From: Limnephilus marmoratus
Taxonomy: Eukaryota; Arthropoda; Insecta; Trichoptera; Limnephilidae
DNA length: 64,000 bases
Direction of reading: 5' to 3'
Assembly (NCBI GenBank): GCA_917880885.1
Contig: OU862919.1
Span: 47,033,058-47,097,057, forward strand
The notes under the pieces are model-generated. The model had not been told where the DNA came from. It saw nothing but the letters and a program-made list of their open reading frames with translations, and ran no database searches. A program made the position numbers and the translations under genes. Shown piece by piece: positions 19,799 to 30,480 of this stretch (its first letter is position 1; each line of letters begins with the position of its first letter).

Positions 19799-20254
19799 TT
19801 AATTTTTGTACTTGCATAGCATTTTTAAGGGCCCGCAACCCGGATTTGTACTGATTTATTACATATTTCCATCAAACACGGTAAGTTTTAAAGCTCTTAA
19901 AAAAATAAATGTTATTCTTGAAGATAATATCTAGACTTTGCCCGCGCCGAAACGCAAATTATATAAAATTCCCGCGATAGAAAAAAATCGCAAAGTATGC
20001 TCCAAAAAATATTAATAACACGTTTGTTTCAGTTATTTTACAAGTTATATGTACGAAAAAATTCAGAGTGTTTCAGTAAATGCTATTTAAGATTTTTGCT
20101 CTATTTTAAACGAGTCGTGTTTTGTTAAACATTTTCGCAAATTTCGCATCGATTTTGTCGATGTAAATGTTAGCGCTCTCCTCTAACATTCGTAATTTCG
20201 TATCTCTCCATCTTTTTCTTTTCGGGCCCGGTTGCAGAGCCTTAAGTTAGTTTT

Positions 20255-20300
20255 AAGTTTGCTCGTGAATGACACGGATGTGTCGAAACCGGTCGCAGAA
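20255..20300 (+). ncRNA. Degenerate hammerhead-like end of the PLE
   Basis: Perfect stem II GACAC-GGAT-GTGTC (20271-20284) is followed by GAAACCGGTC (20285-20294), identical to the intact motif at 133-124. Upstream the CUGANGA box is damaged (CTCGTGAAT). It probably cannot cleave. Confidence 0.5.
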
Positions 20301-20489
20301 AATTTAAAATTAAAGCAACAAATGTACATTGAAAATTAAAACTCTTCAAAACAAAAGGTTTTACACCACTGCCACCGGTATGTTTCTAGTACTTGAGCTG
20401 CACTTCCCATGTTTTGAGTAGTATTGTGACAATAATTGCTGAATCGTTTACTATAAGCCTGAGCCCAAATACGAATCATCGAAATTGTT

Positions 20490-20672
20490 GAACTCCTTCG
20501 TACAACTTATTTATTGAATACTTATACCTACTTGTATTGTGGCTGCTTATGTCTTTTATGCTCAGTTTATTATGTATGTACTATATATTTGTTATGATGC
20601 TACTGAACAACTTACCAATGTTACATGTAAAAGCCTTCAAGGCGTAAATAAAAATAGATAAATAAATAATAC
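20490..20672 (+). mobile_element. LINE 3' UTR remnant
   Basis: ACATGTAAAAGCCTTCAAGG and CGTAAATAAA lead to a TAAA-repeat tail, like the end of the LINE fragment at 27366-27425 (GTGAAAGCCCATCAGGGCGT). No coding part remains. Confidence 0.6.
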
Positions 20673-21359
20673 AATAAAAAAATCAATTACAATGCAGCTA
20701 AATTTGTAGTGAACTAAACTAAATATTGGGGGTTTCTGGGTTACTAAAAGGATATTTCAAAATGTCATAGGGGAGGGAGTCTCGATAGGTCTTACGTAAG
20801 ATCACAAAAATGCGCAAAGTTAAAATTATTAGTACCTTTGTGAGTACAAATAAACATTTCTAAAAATTGTTACTTTGAAAAATAAACATTAAAACAAACC
20901 AAGCGTGTATTCATTTTTTCCTTTATATTCTTAAGTAATAAATATTAAACAGGGGGGACGGGGTCGGCCTATTCTTATTTTCTCTTATAACAGGGGGGAG
21001 GGGGTCGAAAACTAGCAAAATTCGTCTTACGTAATAAATTAATGGCCCCATACTAATTTACCGGACCGTTATACCCCCGGTATTATTTTGTAGCATAGAT
21101 AATATGTAAAACACAGACCCGTGTCAATAATATTTGATTTATGGTGAGCATTCGAATATTGCTCTCCTTATTATTTATAAACTTAGTATTTGGAGACTGA
21201 CTAATCAACTGGACGATCGATAACGGACATTGAACGGAAAAAAGCATCGTGTAAAACGGCCAAAAATTCTTCCCGCGTACATGGCTTGCTTTTAATTAAA
21301 CACCGCTGGGCTTATTAACTCATCAATACATTATTAACTTCGTATAAAACCTTCATTTA
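20673..21359. other. G-run MITE-like stretch, no gene
   Basis: 20945-21062 contains AGGGGGGACGGGGTCG, a second GGGGGGAGGGGGTCG, TTACGTAATAAATTAATGG and CCCCA, resembling the G/C-tract MITEs at 22652 and 49913. The remainder has no recognisable feature. Confidence 0.45.
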
Positions 21360-21835
21360 GTTTTTTTTTACATTAGCTCCCCACAGCAGGCCCCGAGGAA
21401 AATAATTCACCTCAGGGTCGAGGTCATGTTTGGGGACGTTGTGTGGAGGGTCTTTTTAGGAAAGGAAGGAGAGGAAGTTCAGGGAAGGAAAAGGGTATTA
21501 GGGGTGGGTAGGAATCTGGGGTCAGTGAATTCAGGAGTGATGGACGTATGAATCCATTCCTCCTACTGCGGTGCAAGGCGATGTTCCGAGTGAGTGCGGC
21601 TGGAAAAGTCAAATGGACTCCCTCAACCATTCTCTCTCGATCTGGCCTGCCACGCAGATGGTGGGCAGGCGCATCTGCCGCCAAGACCGGGACAAACATC
21701 ACCCCATGAACCCAGGCACCTCTGCTAACTAGTCAACTGCCATAGGTCACCACTTGCGGTGACCTATGTCAAAGGTGTTGGTTATCCAATAAATAGTTCC
21801 CAGCGCGGCGGTAACCATACCCGCCCCCCAAATCG
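21360..21835 (-). mobile_element. Family Z repeat, near complete
   Basis: The minus-strand forward direction ends in poly(A) (T run 21360-21370). Landmarks on the plus strand in order: CCTCAGGGTCG, TGTGTGGAGGGTC, AAGTTCAGGGAAGGAAAAGG, GATGGACGTATGAATCC, GCATCTGCCGCCAAGACC, GGTTATCCAATAAATAG and a CCCGCCCCCC end. About 475 bp. The poly(A) end and lack of coding suggest a SINE, but I see no clear A/B boxes. Confidence 0.75.
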
Positions 21836-21929
21836 TTAGTTACATTTAGTTATTAAGTTAATTACAAACTACAGCTTTTAAAACTGTTGGATCTTTATCA
21901 GAGTGCTTCCCAAAGTATTCCACTATTTG

Positions 21930-22090
21930 TAATTAGGTTCCCTGCCATGCTGAACTTGGGCGACCATTTTCCTGGACACATTACCTTTTCCTTCCAAGAA
22001 CTTCCTTTCATTGAAAATACTCTCCATACATCATCCTCAAAGATGACATCGGCCCCGAGGGAAGATAACACACCCGGAGACACCCGGGTT
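21930..22090 (+). mobile_element. Family Z repeat fragment
   Basis: CTTTTCCTTCCAAGAACTTC, CTCTCCATACATCATCC and AAAGATGACATCGGCCC are the opposite strand of family Z. It sits head to head with the copy at 21360-21835. Confidence 0.6.
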
Positions 22091-22094
22091 TAGT

Positions 22095-22645
22095 ACTATA
22101 CAATGCTTTGGTTAGGAGTAGGCTTGCGAGTGGGTCGGTGATTTGGAGCCCACACAAAGTGAAGTATTCCCTCATGTTGGAGAGGGTTCAGAAGAAATTT
22201 TTGATTTCTTTACCTATGGAAGTATGGCTACTACCCGTGGCTCTACCCTATCCACTTTCTCTTGGGCATGCTTGGTATGAACCTTCTACGGGTCAGAAGG
22301 GATGTGCTCATTGTAACACATTTCTTCAGACTTCGTGGAAGGTTCGAAAACTCGGCTATCATGGAGAGCATTAGTTTCTATGTTCCCGATGGTTATCTCC
22401 GTCACCGACAGCATAGATTGTTTTATCTCCCGACTTGCAGAACTAACTTGCCAATGGTTATGCTAGTCGGGAGAGCTGCCTTGTTGTTAAATAGAATCAC
22501 TTCGAATATCGATATGTTTAACATCAATGAAGCACAATTCAGACGACAAGCTTTGTTGTGATAGTGCTTAGTATGATAGTGCTTCATTGATGTATAAATT
22601 ACATCAATCTGTTTGCTAATGTATAAAAAATAAAATAATTATATC
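22095..22645 (+). pseudogene. LINE family B, ORF2 C-terminal remnant, copy 1
   Basis: The frame reads ALVRSRLASGSVIWSP and LMLERVQKKFL, the region after the reverse transcriptase domain in Jockey-like LINEs. After a frameshift it continues through MGMLGMNLLRVRRDVLIVTH, GRFENSAIMESISFYVPDGY and LLNRITSNIDMFNINEAQF to a stop near 22560, followed by an A-rich tail. Catalytic domains are absent (5' truncated). A second copy lies at 34465-34830. Product would be inactive. Confidence 0.75.
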
Positions 22646-22651
22646 ATCATA

Positions 22652-22820
22652 GGGGGGCAAACATTACTAACGTGAGCAGTTTTTCTTCCAATCTAGGACC
22701 CCCCTCCCCCTTGGTGAGATAAATTTGGGCGACTTCGTATATTCTTTGCAAGTAAAGTGAGATTTTGATGGACCCCCCCCCCCCTCCCCTTTTCAGCTCA
22801 CGTAATTAATGTATGCCCCC
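22652..22820. mobile_element. G/C-tract MITE, family P, copy 1
   Basis: TIRs of about 26 bp: GGGGGGCAAACATTACTAAC versus the complement of TAATTAATGTATGCCCCC. TA flanks both ends (22650-22651, 22821-22822). The interior has two C runs. It is paired with 49913-50084, and the TA flank fits Tc1/mariner-type mobilisation. Confidence 0.75.
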
Positions 22821-22972
22821 TAGAAGAAACTCAGTGTTGCCGTGAAAAGGACTGATCCTTTGACGGGAATCCCGAATACATAAACATTGTTTTGCTCCTT
22901 TACTTCGCTTAATTATTAATTTGTTAATTGGGAGTGCTCGGTAAGTTTCGCGGGTGTCGTCTTGATTTAAAA

Positions 22973-23470
22973 CTAGCTGGTACCCGGCATGCGTTGCTAT
23001 GCCATTTAATAAAGAAATTGTTTCTCTCTGCGTGTCCTTTCCCATTCGTCCCGTTTCCCTTCCGCCACCCCTTCCTTTCTCGCGTCCCCTTCCCCTCTCA
23101 CGTTCCCACTCCGCCTTCCCCACTTCACTCCCCATTTTCCCCCATCCCGTGAACCCCCTTCCCGATTTTCCCTCCCCCCTCCCTGGTTCCCCTCACCCGT
23201 CCTGCGAATCCCCTACCCGAGATCCCCTCCCCCTCCCACATTCCATACGTTCATTCCCGGTACATTCGGTTTTAAAACAGCTCGCGTGACACCTATTGCA
23301 GTTTTTTTTTTTTAAATTTCATAATGCCAGAACTCACCAGTAGTTTTATACAAACCTTGTCCTGACAATAACGAACATACAAAAAAAGAATTATCCAATT
23401 TGGTGCAGTCGTTGGGAAGTTATGCGCGTACATACATTTCGACGATTCATTTTTATTTACATAGATAGAT
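22973..23470 (-). mobile_element. Helitron family H3, minus strand
   Basis: On the minus strand it ends GCATGCCGGGTACCAGCTAG followed by T, and starts near TCTATGTAAATAAAAATG at about 23470. The middle is pyrimidine-rich on the plus strand (23030-23240). The GGCAT...ATGCC hairpin lies just inside the 3' end. Pro/Ser-rich frames are composition artefacts. Confidence 0.75.
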
Positions 23471-23476
23471 AGATAT

Positions 23477-23850
23477 GAATACCTCACAAGAGTCCCAGCT
23501 GCTCCCGTCTTGAGCCAGTGAAGCTAAAGGTAGTGGGGAGGGGAAGGAGACGGGGAAGAGAAAGGGGGGAGGTACCTGGCTATTCAGATCTGGTCACCAA
23601 ACACGGCTAAAGCCATTTCAGTAAACGTTTCAATTCTGAATCGTGATCTTACACCAGGGAGAGTATCTTCTACTCCGGAGCGTGCCGCATCACGTAACAT
23701 AACATAGCACCATATATTATTTTTTAAATTAATTAATTGTGAAATAACACCAGCTAATCAAATAAAATTTATTTGCCCACGACGGGATTCGATCCCGCGA
23801 CCTTCGGATTCCGAGTCAAGAGCCTTACCCCCCGACCACGCCGGCCGTAA
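23477..23850 (-). mobile_element. SINE S1, copy 2
   Basis: tRNA-like head on the minus strand: GGCCGGCGTGGTCGG start, CTCTTGACTCGGAATCCG and B-box GGATCGAATCCC. The body matches 16992-17290, including AACACGGCTAAAGCCATTT. The anticodon arm does not fold properly, so it is not a tRNA gene. Confidence 0.8.
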
Positions 23851-24671
23851 GATCACGCCGGCCACCTGACGCATGACGTCAATGTTCCAAATACGAATAC
23901 CCACATTAAACTTTTATTTGTAAGCATGTCAGAAAAAAAAATTTATGATCGATATTGAAGCATAAATTCACCTTGTCATGCGCCATTCATAAAATTTTCA
24001 TATTCTTAATATTTTCAATTTTCATAAACAAAACCGACCCCACCTCGCTATTGGTCATATTATCTCCACTGACATCAGTCGAATCATCCAACGTCCGACT
24101 GTACAAAATAAAGGTGCTCTACCCAGCCCCATGACATGACGTCTGTTGTATTTGTCCTATAACCTTCGACGTTATGGTTATTCAGCACGTTCTTCTTCTT
24201 TCGTATGGTTTAGCACGTTATCCAGATAACATAACATTTTGAATGCCGGGTGATGTTGTATGGTACGGTAAAATGGTATAACGTTGCACCCTAACGGGTA
24301 ATAATACTGCACTAAAAATTTTTTTTTGCCAACTACTGTTGAATTTTTATCAAATTAAGTGGCGCTCATATAGCAGGTTATTTACCACTACTAGGTAAAA
24401 ATGTAATATGTTTAAAGAAACTTCGAAATCAATTTTTTTCAAAGGTATGGTTTTAAGTGTAACTCGAAATAATTTCTGAGTACCTATTTGGAATAATTAC
24501 CCCACGATATTACGTCGTTGGAACTTGGAACATAACCTTCAGATTTAAAAAAAATCAGAGTGTAGAAGTGAAACTAAAAGTTGCTAGATGTCGCCTTCTT
24601 TTCTTTTGCTTGTTTTTTTAAGTGGTTTAAAGATTGGATATTGATTTCACAAAACCAAAATGTTTTTTTTT
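23851..24671. other. No gene recognised
   Basis: AT-rich spacer with no coding frame or repeat match that I can support. Confidence 0.4.
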
Positions 24672-24758
24672 GGATTTCGTAGGATTCGAACCCCCGTCTC
24701 TCTGGCCGCTGAGACTTGACAGGCACCTTGCCTACTACGCTACGGAAGGCATGCGCCG
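24672..24758 (-). mobile_element. tRNA-derived SINE head, different subfamily
   Basis: On the minus strand TAGCGTAGTAGGCAAGGTG (A-box-like) is followed about 40 bp later by GGTTCGAATCC (perfect B-box). The body is not the S1 type. A family Z copy begins directly next to it. Confidence 0.6.
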
Positions 24759-24763
24759 AGGTT

Positions 24764-25105
24764 TTTTTTTTTTTTACGTGAGCTCCACACAGGAGGCCCT
24801 GAGGAAAACAATTTCCCTCAGGGCCTATGTCATCTTTGGGGATGCTGTGTGGAGGGTTTTTTTAAGGAAAGGAAGGAGAGGAGAGTTCTGGGAAGGAAAA
24901 GGGTTTAAGGGGTGGGTAGGAATCTGGGGTTCAGTGTGTCTTGGTCATCCGCCTCCAAGACCTAGACAAACCTCACCCCATGAACCCGGGCACCCCTGCT
25001 AAATCACCAAACGTAGCGAACCACTTGGGGTGACCTATGGCAGAGGTGTTGGTTATCCAATAAAGGTTCCCGGGGCGGCAGTACCCATTCCCGCCTCCCA
25101 AAGTG
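24764..25105 (-). mobile_element. Family Z repeat, internally deleted
   Basis: Poly(A) end as plus-strand T run 24762-24774, then GAGCTCCACACAGGAGGCC, TCAGGGCCTATGTCATCTTT and GGGGTGGGTAGGAATCTGGG. After a deletion it resumes at CATCCGCCTCCAAGACC through GTTATCCAATAAAGGTTCC. Confidence 0.75.
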
Positions 25106-25224
25106 CAAATTTACAGCATTATTATATTAGAACCGAGTATTTGTGTAGAACTGAGTTGTGCGCATTTCCGTTTCACCCGAATTTCACGTCACTAACGACT
25201 CTAAAAAAGTTTCACTTCAAAAAT

Positions 25225-25345
25225 TACGTGACTATCTCACCCAACTGCCCGGAGCCGGTGGGACTATGACATCTCCTATTTGGGGTATGTTGGGAAAGAA
25301 AATGGTAGGAAAGTACCCGGCTATTTTCCATTTCAACCAACGCAT
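25225..25345 (-). mobile_element. SINE S1 fragment
   Basis: CAACTGCCCGGAGCCGGTGG, GACTATGACATCTCC and TTTGGGGTATGTTG match the distal body of SINE S1 at 17020-17075. Confidence 0.55.
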
Positions 25346-26640
25346 ATTTTTTCTTCAGTCTTCACTGGAAACTTCACTGGTACGGTGAGTAGAGCGCGCG
25401 GTCAGCATTCGGATAAATCGGTCTTTACCATGAACCGAAGGGTGTACAGTTTTCTTTAAAAAAACGCTTTTTGTCACAATATAGCGCCGTTTAAAATTTC
25501 ACGGATTGGCTAGCTGCCAGTTTTGGCAAATTTCCCTAGATACATTAAACTTTTTTTTCTTCATATTTTCAATTATGACGTTTTTTAGAAGGCGAAAGAT
25601 ACTACTTATATTCACATTCAACAGATGGCAGTGTACTCTCATTATTTACGAATTATCTCTTAAATATTCTAGTTTACATTCTGTTACTTTTATGTTTCTA
25701 AATACTTATCTGTGAACATCTTTTGTTATCCTCTTATGTATATTATGTTATTAAGACTGTTTATGTTCCTTAAATAAATAAATAAATAAAAATAAATAAA
25801 TAAATCTCATTTTTCAAAATCGTATTATGTACATTTGTTTAAAACGCTCAACCGTCAAAATGCCTCAGTGTAAAATGCGGCTTTTTATCGTGTTTTAGTG
25901 GATTTTTTCTAACATATTTGGATACCAGTGTAATAATGATTGAATCAAAAATGCATTCAACGTGTTTTAACGTGTTTCAATCTTTAAAATTCAGTGTATA
26001 TTTGAAAAAACAAAATATTTGTGGTTATGTCTGCGTATTTTTTTGCCCATCGGACTGTGATTTACATCGCAGTATTTTCAATAAATAAACCCATAATAGA
26101 GTTAATTGGTATTGCGGATTTAAGATAATGAATGTATCTCGCCATTTCTCGACCATAATATCTGTCAAAGTTTGTTCATAGAAAACATTAAACACTTCAC
26201 AACTTATCAACATTCAGTTTTGTTGTATATATTTGTAGATTGTGATAATCAATTAGACCTTTTAAAAGAAACTTCATAGAAAATATTTAATGTGAACGCA
26301 AAATTGAACTTCCTAAGAGAATTTATAGGTAGAAAATCCTGAGAATATTTCTGTTTCAAATGTTTACGATTTAATATATTTTTTTAATAAATCCTACGAA
26401 TATGTGATAATCGACAAAAGATAGGTGAATTATATAGAACTATAATCATTTTGTATGTCTCCATATTAAAATTCGAAGGTATGATTTTTTTAAGGTGGGC
26501 GGAAAATATTCAAAACGGTCACCAGAAAATTTCGAGCGATCCGAGAAAAAAGTTTCAATTTCGGCTGTCGCTCCAGCGGTTAAAGTCCACTACAAAAAGC
26601 AGCAATCAACACGGCTGATAAGGTCAGTACGAATATCGAA
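25346..26640. other. LINE tail and unassigned sequence
   Basis: 25690-25804 ends in a long AAATA/TAAA repeat after TTTATGTTCCTTAAATAAAT and looks like a LINE 3' UTR. The rest, including short frames at 25506-25715 and 26025-26213 (-), shows no known domain. Confidence 0.45.
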
Positions 26641-27425
26641 ATGACGAGTGCTCCGTATTTAAGATTTATTAACTTCAAGTTACACATACCTATTCAACAC
26701 ATTAACTACACATCTTTACTAAACACACTTAAATTGCATTCCCTAGAAAACAGAAGAAAAATAAACGATCTAACTATTTTGTTTAAAATTATTCACTCCG
26801 AATTAGATTGTTGCGAACTCCTGCATCTCATTGATTTTAAAGTACCTACTCGAGAAACAAGGCAAAACATATTATTCTGCAACAATAACTCTGTAACCAA
26901 CTACCACACACATGCACCAATTTCACGATTACACACACTAGGGAACAAATTTACCTCAAATATCGATGTATTTAATACAAGTTTACCTTTATTCAAGAAA
27001 TATCTGAACAATATTTTTATGTAGAATATTTTGATATCTAAGGAGCATCACATAGGATCTATTGCATATATTAGTGTATTTCTATATTAATCTGCAATGT
27101 AAAAACCTATTACCGTTTTCTTTTTATGTATCTTGCATTTTGTCATGTATTTTTCATTACATTTAATTAGTCACCTGTTTTTGTAATTACTAACATACCT
27201 ACAAGTTTATTTCTATGCCATTTATAACTTAGAAACTTTTTCTTTTATTGTAATGCACTATCTTTCCTTAAATTTATCTGTATACCTACCTTTCATATGA
27301 TGTTTACTAGTTATATTTTTATAGCTTATATTTTTATTTAAAAACTGTCTCTGTATTATAAACTTGTCATGTGAAAGCCCATCAGGGCGTTGAAAATTAA
27401 TAAATAAATAAAATAAATAAATTCG
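26641..27425 (+). pseudogene. Jockey-like LINE, 5'-truncated 3' end
   Basis: 127 residues open from 26641: LRFINFKLHIP, YTSLLNTLKLHSLENRRKIN, DLTILFKIIHSELDC and SNIDVFNTSLPLFKKYL. This aligns with the end of the intact ORF2 (FLRSINFKLGIP, LLSLKDRRIFNDLIFLFKI). The 3' UTR ends with GCCCATCAGGGCGT and a TAAA-type tail (27395-27425). It is related to but distinct from the 5.2-9.8 kb LINE. No enzyme domain is left; the apparent ATG is fortuitous. Confidence 0.8.
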
Positions 27426-27904
27426 CCCCAATAACAACAAATATCATAAATTAGAAGCACCATTTGAAATACGAGATTTTTTTTCTTAATTGGGCCATTG
27501 TAACCCCTTGAGGAGCAAAGGAAGGCAGTTCTACGGTAACCGATAAATAAATATTAAATATGCCGACTGTTAATTTACATGCACGTGCATTGTTATGCCA
27601 AGCGCGCCGATTGTTTTATTGAATCAGGTGCCAGGAAATTATACCTCCATATTATTGTTAGGAGTAAGCTGAATGAATATATAATTGAACAATTTTAATA
27701 ATTAATAGTCGGAGTCTGAGCGGAAGTCAATTTGACAGTTTAACGTTTAACAGATGCGTTAAATGCAAATTTGTGGCTCATCTCGTATCACCTGAAGTCT
27801 AGCACTTAGTGAAAATAACCTACTTAGCTACGCCACTGAGTAGCATTGGTGACAACAAGTTTGTTCGATTGGCCAAATATAACCGCTCATGCCTCGACCA
27901 TATT
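27426..27904. other. No gene recognised
   Basis: AT-rich spacer leading into the nested family Y complex. No repeat match was seen. Confidence 0.4.
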
Positions 27905-28161
27905 CTGTCAGTAGGTCAGAAATTTCCGCTTTACATTTAAATCCAAATAAATGGAATGTTTGTGGATGTATCCGAAAATCAAAAACTGTTTATGAAAGAT
28001 GATAAAATAGGCTTTCAAATTTTATTATTAGAAATAACTGTAATTTTTAAAATATTAAAATTTTTAATGCATACTTTAAAAAGTTTTAAGTGGCTCACCT
28101 TACATGTTTTCTAACTAAAGTTACTGGTAGTGAAAAAAAAATAAAAACAGATACATCTTTT

Positions 28162-28760
28162 CGTTATTTGTTTCGGGGTGTTACGCCGACGAAACCGGTT
28201 AACTAAAAAATATAACTTTTTTTGCGTGTCACTTGCGTAAAGTCTCGAATTATCCTTGCTATCGTTTTTTTAATGTTGGCGAAAATTTTAAAAGTTTTAA
28301 ATTAGTTTTTCACAAATAGCTGCCCTCATTTATTCGAAATAAGACACCAATTAATTTTTAAGCATTATGACGATTTGAATTTACTTCAGCGACCTATTTT
28401 TTTGAACTAGGTGAGCAAAAAAAGTTTGAGAATCTATGATCTAAATAAACATTTAAAACATTTGTAAAAACATTACAGTTTACGATTATTATAGTTAACG
28501 TCATCATAAAAAATCATAAAGTTTCGTTTTTTTTTTCAAATTGCGCGTTAAAAAACCTCAAAATGCTGAAAAATTGCCATTTCTGACTTAACAAAACTAA
28601 TAATATTCCGATAAAAAATTTTGTCAAAAAAATAGAATTATTGATGATGGACACTGTAACGCTGTCCCAAACGTTGGCTAAAGAAGGAGGTAGCGCAACA
28701 CGGCATAACGCCCCAAAAACAAATAATGAAAATACTTTTGGCCGTGAAAATCTAAAAACG
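28162..28760. mobile_element. Foldback FB, diverged copy
   Basis: Left arm TTTTCGTTATTTG...GGGGTGTTACGCCG (28164-28193). Right arm GTAGCGCAACACGGCATAAC through CTTTTGGCCGTGAAAATC (28690-28755). The apex GATGATGGACACTGTAACGC is kept. The interior (28200-28630) is AT-rich without genes. Remnants of a CAGATACAT duplication flank the region. Confidence 0.6.
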
Positions 28761-28770
28761 TATCTGATAC

Positions 28771-28992
28771 GGTTATATTACCGTCTAATATTACCGGCCA
28801 ACTCAGAATGAAACCAGCTCAGAACCACCTCAGAAAGGTCATTAAGAGTGGTGATAAAAAAATACTAAAAATTGGTTAAATAGGTTATTTTAGGTTAGGG
28901 TTTACGGCTATTTCAAAACTGTTTTTTTCATAGCTTTTAATGACTTTTCAAAGAGGTGTTGAGTTGACTTGATTCTGAGTTGGCATGGAACC
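28771..28992. mobile_element. MITE family M, copy 2
   Basis: GGTTATATTACCG...GGCATGGAACC, flanked by ATCTGATAC (28762-28770) and ATCAGATAC (28993-29001), a 9-bp duplication with one change. Inverted arms are as in 2562-2755. There is a short extra insertion next to the left end. Confidence 0.8.
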
Positions 28993-29368
28993 ATCAGATA
29001 CATGTTTTATTAGACAAATGTGGGCTAAAGTTCGGTTTATGGGGGAAATTCCTAAAAAATAAAACTAGTTATTTTTATACTAATTTTGGGTCGGGGAATC
29101 CGAATCTGAAAGAATTAGGCGGCGGCAAGCAATATTAACTGAATTACACGACTTTAAAATTTTCTATACACACACACATGAAAATATTCATTTCGGAAGC
29201 ATTTTGACACACGTAGTACGAAGATCATAGAAAAACAAGATAACATAGATGTTTTTACCACACAAAATTAAGTGTTGCCATTAAGCAGTAATATCAATAA
29301 CGTAAAATAACATGTTTATATTTTAAGTACTTATTTTTTATAAATTTTACTCACTTTTGTATCACAAA

Positions 29369-30480
29369 CCATGTTACATAAACCCAGCGTAGCTGCTAAA
29401 CTACTTGAAAACAGGGATGTTTTTTTGCCGTGACGCGAGCAGGCGGTATAAAGGGGCACAAACCATGTTACACAAACCTAGCGTAGCCGTTAAGAGGGCA
29501 TTACCAGAGAAAGCCGGAAATACGTCATTTTCAAAAAAGTTTTTAGACGTATTGACTCTTTTCCACAAAAAATTATAAATGGATTTCGAAAGATTGTTCT
29601 TTTATCTAGCATAGTTATGTAATAAATTTTTTGAATTTTTTTTAATTATTAGTATAATACGGTTATTCCATAGGTCGTTGGCAGATTTGTTAAATTTTCA
29701 AAAAAGTTTTTTATTATACCACACCCATTTCAAATAATGTAATCATGCAGTAAAATAAATCAATACATTATCTAGCAAAGTTATGTATTAGAATTTTAAT
29801 TTTAGTTTCAATAAAATCATTAAAAAATATGTACGTACATGTGTTTCTTGACGAAAATTGGTCCATTTGTGTATTTATTTGCGCACTTACAAACTAATAT
29901 ATTTCAGATTTTTTTAACATTCTTATTAAATTTAGACATTATTGAAAAATGATAAATACTTAAAATCAAAAAATAACTACAAAAAGTACACTATTTTAAT
30001 AGTTTTATCATCACGCCTTTCAGCATTTTTGGATGAAGGTATAAATTAAAGCTAATTTGGATTGAAATAAATTCGATATTGAGTTATAATTTAAAAAAGC
30101 TGGTCAGGAGAAAAATCAATCTTTCTCATTGTAACCGCCCTGCACGATCGGAAGAACAACTTTCGACGAAATGTGGATTTTCGTCCGCTGGCTGGTTAAA
30201 CGCTCTTAAACTACTTGAAAACAGGGATGTTTTTTTGCCGTGAAGCGAGCAGGCGGTATAAAGGGGCACAAACCATGTTACACAAACCTAGCGTAGCCGC
30301 TAAACTACTTGAAAACAAGGATTTTTTTTGCCGTGACGCGAGCAGGCGGTATAAAGGGGCACAAACCATGTTACACAAACCTAGCGTAGCCGCTAAACTA
30401 CTTGAAAACAGGGATGTTTTTTTGCCGTGACGCGAGCAGGCGGTATAAAGGGGCACAAACCATGTTACACAAACCTAGCG
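29369..30480 (+). repeat. 93-94-bp tandem repeat, split by an insertion
   Basis: Units contain AAACTACTTGAAAACAGGGA, TTGCCGTGACGCGAGCAGGC, GGTATAAAGGGGCACAAACC and ATGTTACACAAACCTAGCGT. About 1.3 units lie at 29369-29493 and nearly three at 30206-30480. The units are almost identical, so the expansion is recent. Short open frames across it are artefacts. Confidence 0.85.
29494..30205. mobile_element. TTAA-flanked DNA element inside the minisatellite
   Basis: 712 bp bounded by GAGGGCATTACCAG and CTGGTTAAACGCTC, imperfect inverted ends, with TTAA on both sides (29490-29493, 30206-30209). TTAA duplication is the mark of piggyBac and Kolobok elements. No transposase is encoded. Confidence 0.7.

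Larger units (their letters stand above)
19381..20330 (+). mobile_element. Penelope-like element, 3' part
   Basis: Contains a GIY-YIG endonuclease remnant (19381-19798), a 3' region shared with 753-1055 (minus), and a degenerate hammerhead-like stem at 20271-20294. This order (endonuclease, UTR, ribozyme-bearing end) is typical of PLEs. The reverse transcriptase part is missing upstream. Confidence 0.75.

Noticed and set aside
23780..23850. tRNA gene
   Set aside because: Clear A/B-box features, but the acceptor and anticodon stems do not pair and the sequence continues into a SINE body; same for 17316-17397, 24672-24758 and 43862-43932.
30211..30456. Repetitive Cys/Ser-rich protein
   Set aside because: Frame created by the 93-94-bp tandem repeat.
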